DNA from: MPNP01 sp965221445
GTDB taxonomy: Bacteria > Pseudomonadota > Alphaproteobacteria > Rhodobacterales > Rhodobacteraceae
Length of the DNA: 64,000 nt
Assembly (NCBI GenBank): GCA_965221445.1
Contig: CBDCSF010000013.1
Span: forward strand, 2,728,001-2,792,000
Reading direction: 5' to 3'
Shown here: one piece after another, positions 54,443-61,332 of the stretch
How the letters are laid out: the number at the start of each line of letters is the position of its first letter
Numbering within the stretch: position 1 is the first letter of the stretch
Made by a program: the position numbers and the translations under genes
The notes under the pieces: model-generated
Seen by the model: only the letters and a program-made list of their open reading frames with translations
Told to the model about the DNA's origin: nothing
Database searches by the model: none

Positions 54443-56596
54443 TTAAGAGGAGAATGTTTCAATAAAACTCTGGGTCAAAGGAGATTTTAAAATAATTTCA
54501 GAATAACTGCTTTTTGCTAATTTACCGCTCAGGATATGCATATGCCATTCTGTCCAAAGTTGAGTGTGTATTTCCGGTTTATCCCAATTTTCACCCAGAA
54601 GTCTCTGCCATGCAACCTTTGGAGTAAGCAAACCCGCTCTGTGGAATTTTTCCTGATCTCTTTTTTTACTTGCTTCTTTCTTCCACTCAATCACTTCATC
54701 AAGGTTTAGCTCAAGGTCTCCCGTTTTTGCTGCTTTCAACCATTCCGTAATTGCTGTCTTACATTGTTTGTTGGGGATCCTGTTATTCTTCCCCTTGTGT
54801 TGACAAATGGACAGCCGAGTCAACTCCTGAATCATATCCTTTGTATTGGGCGGGCGAACTTCAAAGGTAGAGTAGCTTTTCGTAGCATCTGTACTCTGAA
54901 CAGAAAATATATGACACCGTCCTTTCCTTGCCGAATTAACGTAAAGATTTCCAACGCAGTGTTTGAGCCGATCTGATTCTTCCTTTAAATCCTTTTCCGA
55001 TGTCAGATTTCTGATAGTCAATGAGTTACTGGTCTCAAATTCTTCTGCCAGTTCAGGCCAGGAGTTATTCTTTCTCATTTCTTCAAAGGCCTTGTTAACC
55101 GATATTTCCTCCTTTACTGGAGTGGAAATCTGAACAATTCGCTGATAGCGATTAGACCACCTGTTTCCTAGGTAAAATAGGAATCCAAGGAGGTTTGAAG
55201 CCTCTCCCCGCAATAGGTTGAAACTGGCAGTATTGGCAAGAAGTAAGTCGGACGTGGTAGGCAAGGGTAGGGGTTTATCTTCTTCCAGGATATGTAGCAA
55301 AACCCTAGGCAGAAAAATTGAACGTGTAAAGTCGTCAATTGCCTCCAACGCATCTGCCGCTGCAAAGGTAATATAATCCAAATGGAAACCATCCGCAGGT
55401 ATTCCGGCATTTTGGGCAAGTATATAATGAAACTTTTTCCAGTTTCCCTTGGAAGAATTCAACAACTCGGAGAGGGGTATATTCAACCGCTTATTTAAAG
55501 TTAATGCACATCCTGAAGTGATCTGCAGAAATGTCTCCCAATCACAATACGAATTTGGCAGAATACCCGTTTCAACCTTGTTAAGCGCCTCAATTATAGT
55601 TTCTGTTCGCAGGGTATTAGCCAATGTGAACCTACGGGTTCTTTGAATTTCGATGGGGAAGACTGCTTCATCCTGTTGACCGAGAGTACTGTGTGAAGGA
55701 GGTGGCCTCTCCATCTTGGTTATGCGTTTTAGTTTACCTTTGTTCAATCCGGTTACTTCTGCAATTATCGGTAATAGTCTTTTGCCAGTATCAATGGCAT
55801 TTACAGCTTCTTCTATTTTAAGCAGATATTCTGCAAGCAAGGGGTAGGATTTGGCTGCCTGTATCCGATAGCCGTGACTTGGGTGTTTTGTGTTTCCGTA
55901 GAACCATAAGGTTTGGGCGGTTGGATCAGGAACCAATTTCAAAATCTCAAGTGCCAAATTGTAATCAAAATTATAAAACCCCTCAGGTAAATTAATATTG
56001 TAGGTCTCACACGTTTGCCGAAGGAGTTCAATTGAATCAAAAGCTGGTTCAAGGCCTCCTAGGGAAATTTCTATGCTGTCACTGAGGTCGAATTGATTTT
56101 CTGCCTTTTCTAAAGAGGAATATTTTAAACCGAACTCGATAATTGGTTGAGATATGGGAAGGTACTCCTCATCTTGTGTTGAATTCAGGAGTGCACTAAA
56201 TTCCAAACTCAACTCATCAACGGGGTTAACAGCTGAAGATTCACCATTTATTGCTTTCTGGATGGGTAAATTAGTTCCTACTGATAGACATCCCAGTGAA
56301 ATCAATTCAAGGAGGTTCAAAGTTTCAACACCGGAGTTTATTCCATTTATAAGATGTTGGGGCAGAGATACTTTGACTGATTGGGGTTGTAAAATTGGGT
56401 ATCCTATATCAATATGAATTGTACCGGCCAAGGATAAATTAGTAGTATCAAGGGATAGGGAGATAAAGTCATATCTGGGATCTTCGTCGCTTTCTTCTGG
56501 TTGGATAAAGCAAAAAGAACGTAGAGTTTCCCCTTTGGTTTCCGAATGGAATCTCAATTGCAATTCAAAGATCCTGACATTTATTACCGTCCTCAA
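54443..56596 (-). CDS. PcfJ-domain protein
   Basis: A 717-residue protein starting at a TTG (56596); no nearby in-frame ATG competes. Near residue 536 it has a PcfJ-like domain: LKHCVGNLY (His546, Cys547), KGRCHIFSVQ, YSTFEVRP and KNNRIPNKQC, the pattern CVG...Fs...STfEvR...Q..N.. of this family found in conjugative plasmids and bacterial genomes. The N-terminal about 530 residues are of unknown type, with no clear signal peptide or membrane segment. It is divergent from dusA (57 bases) and next to an autotransporter. PcfJ function is unclear, so nothing further is assigned. Confidence 0.65.
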   Translation of the reverse strand: MRTVINVRIFELQLRFHSETKGETLRSFCFIQPEESDEDPRYDFISLSLDTTNLSLAGTIHIDIGYPILQPQSVKVSLPQHLINGINSGVETLNLLELISLGCLSVGTNLPIQKAINGESSAVNPVDELSLEFSALLNSTQDEEYLPISQPIIEFGLKYSSLEKAENQFDLSDSIEISLGGLEPAFDSIELLRQTCETYNINLPEGFYNFDYNLALEILKLVPDPTAQTLWFYGNTKHPSHGYRIQAAKSYPLLAEYLLKIEEAVNAIDTGKRLLPIIAEVTGLNKGKLKRITKMERPPPSHSTLGQQDEAVFPIEIQRTRRFTLANTLRTETIIEALNKVETGILPNSYCDWETFLQITSGCALTLNKRLNIPLSELLNSSKGNWKKFHYILAQNAGIPADGFHLDYITFAAADALEAIDDFTRSIFLPRVLLHILEEDKPLPLPTTSDLLLANTASFNLLRGEASNLLGFLFYLGNRWSNRYQRIVQISTPVKEEISVNKAFEEMRKNNSWPELAEEFETSNSLTIRNLTSEKDLKEESDRLKHCVGNLYVNSARKGRCHIFSVQSTDATKSYSTFEVRPPNTKDMIQELTRLSICQHKGKNNRIPNKQCKTAITEWLKAAKTGDLELNLDEVIEWKKEASKKRDQEKFHRAGLLTPKVAWQRLLGENWDKPEIHTQLWTEWHMHILSGKLAKSSYSEIILKSPLTQSFIETFSS

Positions 56597-56653
56597 TAAG
56601 CATAGAATTGAGAACCGATAATATCCTTTTTCTGAACAATTGAAATCTGAACC

Positions 56654-57676
56654 ATGACAGTAAACAATTTGGTAAAGCCCCCACCGTACACTTTTTCAAT
56701 TGCCCCCATGATGGATTGTACCGATCGGCATTGTCGGTACATGTTTCGTCAAATAACAGAACATTCCCTTTTGTACACTGAAATGATTACTGCACCGGCT
56801 CTTGTACATGGCAAGAGAGAAAGGTTTTTGGTTTACAACCCGGTTGAACATCCGGTGGCATTGCAAGTGGGGGGTTCAAACCCCAGGGAGTTGGCTTTCG
56901 CCACGAAGTTGGGAGTCGAATATGGTTACGATGAAATCAATCTGAATATGGGCTGTCCCTCAGATCGGGTTTCACAAGGATGCTTTGGAGCGAAATTAAT
57001 GACTTTGCCTGAAATATCCCACGATTGCATCAAGGCCATGCAGGATGTATCAGATGGAACCGAAATAACCATAAAATGCCGGATTGGTGTTGACGATGCA
57101 GATCCCTATGTGATGCTACCCAATTTACTGGAACTCTTCAGCTCTCTTGCTATCAAAAGAGTGATAATACATGCTAGAAAGGCTATATTGCAGGGATTAA
57201 GCCCTAAGGAGAACCGTACCATTCCCCCATTGGATTATGATCTGGTGGTTAAATGCAAAGAATGGTTTCCAGAATTGACCCTCTGTATCAACGGTGGTAT
57301 CACTACAATAGAACATACACAGGGGTTACTTGATAGGGGAATGGATGGAGTGATGGTCGGAAGAGCAGCATACCATACTCCCCTTGCCATTCTTAAAGAC
57401 GTTGATAAGTGGATATTTAAATCTTCTGGAGAGAAAAATGTTTACGATATTATGGAAAACCTGATTGGTTATGTTGAAAAGGAAGTTGAAAAAGGTGTGC
57501 CGATCAGGAGGATTACCCGCCATATGCTGGGTTTGTTTGCAGGAATTTCTGGTGCACGAACTTGGCGAAGGAGGTTATCTTCACCACAATATATTGATCA
57601 TGAGGGTATAAGTGGTTTGAGGGCAACCCTCACAAAACTACTACCTCAAAATGCTGAAAATAATTTGTATGGATAG
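56654..57676 (+). CDS. dusA: tRNA-dihydrouridine(20/20a) synthase DusA
   Basis: A 340-residue FMN enzyme that reduces uridine in the tRNA D-loop. SIAPMMDCTDRHCRYMFR and VALQVGGSNP are the N-terminal signature; the catalytic Cys is at about residue 101 (LNMGCPSDRVSQGCFGAKLM); RIGVDD and CINGGITTIE follow; and PIRRITRHMLGLFAGISGARTWRR is the DusA-specific C-terminal helix. The TIM barrel is complete. RBS is weak (an AA-rich stretch) and the start is ATG. It is convergent with the DUF1289 gene. Confidence 0.95.
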   Translation: MTVNNLVKPPPYTFSIAPMMDCTDRHCRYMFRQITEHSLLYTEMITAPALVHGKRERFLVYNPVEHPVALQVGGSNPRELAFATKLGVEYGYDEINLNMGCPSDRVSQGCFGAKLMTLPEISHDCIKAMQDVSDGTEITIKCRIGVDDADPYVMLPNLLELFSSLAIKRVIIHARKAILQGLSPKENRTIPPLDYDLVVKCKEWFPELTLCINGGITTIEHTQGLLDRGMDGVMVGRAAYHTPLAILKDVDKWIFKSSGEKNVYDIMENLIGYVEKEVEKGVPIRRITRHMLGLFAGISGARTWRRRLSSPQYIDHEGISGLRATLTKLLPQNAENNLYG

Positions 57677-57719
57677 CAATTTAGCTTCTTGCATCTGTCT
57701 CTAGTAGCCTTTGGTTGTA

Positions 57720-57974
57720 TTAAGAAAAACTACCAGGGGATCTTTTGTATTGTTTTCTTTGGCGTTTGCCCCTGCGCCTTTTAACCATATGACTTCTTTG
57801 GGGAAGTTCTTTCAATAGTGATTTTCTTTTTTCTTTAGTAAACAAAGTCCAGTTACTAATCTCCTCAGGAGTTCTGAAACAGCCAATGCAGATATTAGCA
57901 TCTGGATGAATAAGACAGATTTGTTGACAAGGGCTGTCCGGTTCCTTCCTTTGCCATACTCTATTCTTGGTCAT
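57720..57974 (-). CDS. DUF1289 domain-containing protein
   Basis: An 84-residue protein with the DUF1289 Cys pattern SPCQQICLIHPDANICIGCFRTPEEISNW (four Cys, residues about 16-45), which probably binds a metal or iron-sulfur cluster. The C-terminal tail is very basic. Its ATG overlaps the ruvX stop by one base (TAATG). DUF1289 next to ruvX is common in alphaproteobacteria, but its biochemical role is unknown. Confidence 0.87.
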   Translation of the reverse strand: MTKNRVWQRKEPDSPCQQICLIHPDANICIGCFRTPEEISNWTLFTKEKRKSLLKELPQRSHMVKRRRGKRQRKQYKRSPGSFS

Positions 57975-58495
57975 TACAGAGGCCTTTTGTAGTTGAAATA
58001 GTCCAATGCGGTTTGAAGTATGATTGAGGCAGCAAAATTATCCTTCTTCTTGGCCCTTTTTTTGCGGGTTGTGCCTGTTTCCAAGAGATATTTTTCGGCA
58101 GAAACTGTAGATAACCTTTCATCCCAAAAGGTTATTGGAAGGGTTGTGAATTGACACAGATTTCTTGCAAATGATCTTACTGACTGACACCTGGGACCTT
58201 CTGATCCATCCATATTTCTGGGTAGTCCAAGTACATACCCTCCCAGATTCCAGTAAGATTCCAAAGTCTTCAATTTTTCCACATCTTTCTTGAACTTTGT
58301 TCTCCGAAGCGTTTCGAGTGGGGTTGCAATCCTCATTGTCGTATCTGAGATTGCCAAACCAATAGTTTTTGAACCAACATCAAGAGAAGCAATGGGTTTC
58401 TCTGGCAGGATAGATTGCAGGAAATCATCAGGAGAATCATATGGTGTATTTACATCTCCAGCCGGTACAGATGGTTTATCAATGGAATCAATCAA
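57974..58495 (-). CDS. ruvX: Holliday junction resolvase-like RuvX (YqgF)
   Basis: A 173-residue RNase H-fold protein. The core has SLDVGSKTIGLAISDTTM (first Asp), YVLGLPRNMDGSEGPRCQSVRSFA (Glu), FWDERLSTVSAEKYLLE (Asp/Glu) and KKDNFAASIILQTALDYF. This is the YqgF/RuvX set, implicated in pre-16S rRNA 5' end processing and possibly recombination. The N-terminus of about 35 residues (SVPAGDVNTPYDSP) is extra compared with E. coli YqgF, as in alphaproteobacterial members. Start is ATG at 58495. Confidence 0.93.
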   Translation of the reverse strand: MIDSIDKPSVPAGDVNTPYDSPDDFLQSILPEKPIASLDVGSKTIGLAISDTTMRIATPLETLRRTKFKKDVEKLKTLESYWNLGGYVLGLPRNMDGSEGPRCQSVRSFARNLCQFTTLPITFWDERLSTVSAEKYLLETGTTRKKRAKKKDNFAASIILQTALDYFNYKRPL

Positions 58496-58526
58496 TTAAA
58501 ATTTCCTATTTAATCTGTTTTCACCT

Positions 58527-59453
58527 TTAGAACAAATTGACTCCAGCCCTTTGAGCAACCCCACCAATATGAGATTTTATATAATCTAACAATGGGCTTT
58601 CGGTATCAGAATTGTCAACCAGTATTTCACTCCAAATTTCAAAGGTAAAATCTGGTCTTGCAACTTGTTCATACATCAATCCGAGATAAAACCTTGCTTC
58701 CAAGTTTTGTGGATCGCGGTCAAGTATATCCAAAATCACCATTTCGGCTTCGGGTGAAACATATAGCTGAGTTGAGTATATCATAATCTCAACTTGATAA
58801 ATCAGGTCATCAAGGGTAGCCTCATCACCCAAAATTGAAACAAGGTGATTATTCAGCTGAGAAGCAAGAAAGAGTTTATCCTCTGCCAAACTGGCTTGAA
58901 TGAGAATTCGTAACACATTTTGGTAATCCACAGCATTTTGGTAATTAACCCTTTCCAGTCTTTCGATTGTATCAAAAAACTCTCTTTCATCTGTTTCAAT
59001 ACCTCCCAATGATTTTAAGTATTCCACTTGGCTTAGCCGGTTATCCTTCAGGTTTCTTGCAGTTTCAACCCGTTTATTGATTGGTTGATCACTATAACCC
59101 GGACTACCGAGATAATTGTGGATAAGTTGGGAACCCACAATCAAGGTTAAAACAACTATTGCCGAAAGTATTAGCTTATAACCGTCAAGTTGAGATTCAT
59201 TTGTAATTTGGGATTTTTGGAACTGTTTATCCGATTGAAGGATTTTTCTTCCTAATTCGGATTTTGCTTGAGTCAATTCATTTGATGAAATCAAACCTTC
59301 CTCAAATTGTTGTTTCAATTCTTCAAGCTGCTTGCCATAAACCCGGATCTCAAAATTACTTTCTGTTTTGTCAGGATTGTGTCTGTACAGGATAAAGACA
59401 ATCACTCCTGAAGCAATTGCAGACAATAGTATTCCCGGGAACCAGATTTCCAT
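58527..59453 (-). CDS. ccmI: Cytochrome c biogenesis protein CcmI
   Basis: A 308-residue membrane protein. TM1 (FPGILLSAIASGVIVFILY) is followed by the CcmI-type cytoplasmic helix RVYGKQLEELKQQFEEGLISSNELTQAKSELGRKIL and TM2 (KLILSAIVVLTLIVGSQLI). The periplasmic tail from about residue 140 has TPR-like repeats. CcmI presents apocytochrome c to CcmFH for haem attachment. The Leu-zipper-like loop between the TMs is well kept. No other ccm genes adjoin it. The TPR part is shorter than in some homologues. Confidence 0.82.
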   Translation of the reverse strand: MEIWFPGILLSAIASGVIVFILYRHNPDKTESNFEIRVYGKQLEELKQQFEEGLISSNELTQAKSELGRKILQSDKQFQKSQITNESQLDGYKLILSAIVVLTLIVGSQLIHNYLGSPGYSDQPINKRVETARNLKDNRLSQVEYLKSLGGIETDEREFFDTIERLERVNYQNAVDYQNVLRILIQASLAEDKLFLASQLNNHLVSILGDEATLDDLIYQVEIMIYSTQLYVSPEAEMVILDILDRDPQNLEARFYLGLMYEQVARPDFTFEIWSEILVDNSDTESPLLDYIKSHIGGVAQRAGVNLF

Positions 59454-59694
59454 CTACTAGATTTGAGTATAAATGTTAGCTATTCAACCTCAAGTTTCTA
59501 TGTCCTGGAATCGTTTAACGTAGAAACATACAAAAACCGCTGTATGAAACCTCCAGCCATTGTTAAAACCGAAGCACTATTCTCGGCTACCCATTCTCTT
59601 TATCAAACTCTAATCGACGTTTTAACTGGAAAATTAATTCATTTAGAATAAGTAACCCTGTTAGATTAAGTTAATTTGTTCCCTAGGCTCAATT

Positions 59695-60942
59695 TTGAAG
59701 AAGTATTCGCTTTTATCCCTTGTAAGACAGTCCCTGAATTATCATACCGGTTGGGAAAGGGCTTGGAAATCCCCCGAACCCAAACAAAATTATGAAATTG
59801 TAATTGTGGGGGCTGGTGGGCATGGCTTGGCAACGGCATATTATCTTGGCAAAAACCACGGAATTACCAACGTGGCCATCCTCGAAAAAGGATGGTTGGG
59901 AGGTGGCAACACTGGTAGAAATACAACCATCATCAGGTCAAATTACCTTCAAGATGCTTCGGCAGCCATCTACGAAAAGTCACGTAGCCTTTATGAAACC
60001 TTAAGCCAAGATTTAAACTACAACATTATGTTTAGTCCGAGAGGGGTCATGATGCTAGCTCAGACCCACCATGAAGCCAGAGGTTATCAAAGGATAAATG
60101 CAGCCAATATCATTCAAGGTATCAAAACAGAATATATTTCAGCAACGAGAGTCAAGGAACTTTGCAAGATTATCAACATTGATTGTCCAAGATATCCAAT
60201 ACTTGGGGCACTGTGGCAACCACGAGGAGGAACTGCCAGGCATGATGCTGTTGCTTGGGGATATGCTCGTGCGTGTTCAGAAATGGGTATGCACATAATA
60301 CAGAAGTGTGAAGTGACCGGTATAACTACCCAAAACAATGGTGCTTTGGAAATACAATCATCCAAAGGAACAATCAGGTGCAACAAATTGGGAATGGTTG
60401 TAGCTGGCCATTCAGGCGTTTTGGCCGAACAAGCAGGGTTCCGCCTGCCGATAGAATCCGTTGCCTTGCAGGCCCTGGTTTCCGAACCTGTTAAACCATG
60501 CCTGGATGTTGTTGTCATGGCCAATACAGTTCATGGGTATATCAGCCAGTCTGATAAAGGTGAAATGGTTATTGGGGGAGGGGCAGATCAGTTTAACAAT
60601 TATTCACAGAGGGGTTCGTTCACCCATATCGAAAATACTGTCCGAGCGTTAGTAGAAATGTTTCCAATAATCTCCAGACTGAAAATGTTAAGGCAATGGG
60701 GTGGTATTGTGGATATGACTGGCGACAGGTCTCCCATTATATCAAAAACCCCTGTAGATAATATTTTTATCAATTGTGGCTGGGGAACAGGAGGATTTAA
60801 ATCTATACCGGGTTCTGGCTGGGCTATGGCTGAATTGATTGCCAAGGGAGAGCCAGGGGCATTGGCTAGTCCCTTCAGTCTGGACAGATTCAAGGAAGGA
60901 AGGTTTATTGATGAAAGTGTTGCTGCCGGTGTGGCTCACTAG
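59695..60942 (+). CDS. soxB: Sarcosine oxidase subunit beta
   Basis: A 415-residue flavoprotein subunit of the heterotetrameric sarcosine oxidase. The FAD motif is EIVIVGAGGHGLATAYYLG (residues about 32-50), with GWLGGGNTGRNTTIIRSNYL and the His-rich RGGTARHDAVAWGYARACSEMG segments typical of SoxB. INCGWGTGGFKSIPGSGWAMAEL lies near the C-terminus. It binds FMN covalently in well-studied homologues and oxidises sarcosine to glycine and formaldehyde. The start appears to be TTG at 59695; there is no in-frame ATG close by. soxD and soxA follow. Confidence 0.93.
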   Translation: MKKYSLLSLVRQSLNYHTGWERAWKSPEPKQNYEIVIVGAGGHGLATAYYLGKNHGITNVAILEKGWLGGGNTGRNTTIIRSNYLQDASAAIYEKSRSLYETLSQDLNYNIMFSPRGVMMLAQTHHEARGYQRINAANIIQGIKTEYISATRVKELCKIINIDCPRYPILGALWQPRGGTARHDAVAWGYARACSEMGMHIIQKCEVTGITTQNNGALEIQSSKGTIRCNKLGMVVAGHSGVLAEQAGFRLPIESVALQALVSEPVKPCLDVVVMANTVHGYISQSDKGEMVIGGGADQFNNYSQRGSFTHIENTVRALVEMFPIISRLKMLRQWGGIVDMTGDRSPIISKTPVDNIFINCGWGTGGFKSIPGSGWAMAELIAKGEPGALASPFSLDRFKEGRFIDESVAAGVAH

Positions 60943-60984
60943 TCAGTTAAATGATGGTTTGTTCGAAATGACAATGGTTTCAAA

Positions 60985-61332
60985 ATGTTAAAACTCGTTT
61001 GTCCCTATTGTGGGATTGAAGCGGATGAAACCGAATTGGTTTCAGGTGGCGAGGCTCATTTGAAAAGAGAGGGTCCAGATTCTACCGACGAAGATTTTGA
61101 GGATTACTTTTTTCTCCGGGATAACCCAAAGGGTATAATTTTTGAAAGATGGCAGCACGCCATGGGTTGTGGTAAGTGGTTTCATGTGGCCCGCTGTACT
61201 GTAACCCAGGAGGTTTTTGGAACATATCCTGCTCAGACATTTAAACCCCCACCCCGGATAATACAGGAAATCAATACACGAAGACCAAGCCGCTATAACG
61301 GTATGGTAACTGCCAATGGGGAGAAGGACTAA
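60985..61332 (+). CDS. soxD: Sarcosine oxidase subunit delta
   Basis: A 115-residue zinc-binding subunit. CPYCGIEADETEL at the start and HAMGCGKWFHVARCTVT carry the Cys/His ligands; LRDNPKGIIFERWQHAMGC is the SoxD core. Length is normal. It stabilises the heterotetramer. Its TAA stop overlaps the soxA ATG by one base. Confidence 0.93.
   Translation: MLKLVCPYCGIEADETELVSGGEAHLKREGPDSTDEDFEDYFFLRDNPKGIIFERWQHAMGCGKWFHVARCTVTQEVFGTYPAQTFKPPPRIIQEINTRRPSRYNGMVTANGEKD

Noticed and set aside
59463..59651. 62-codon frame between ccmI and soxB
   Set aside because: It has no supporting features and its composition is that of intergenic DNA.
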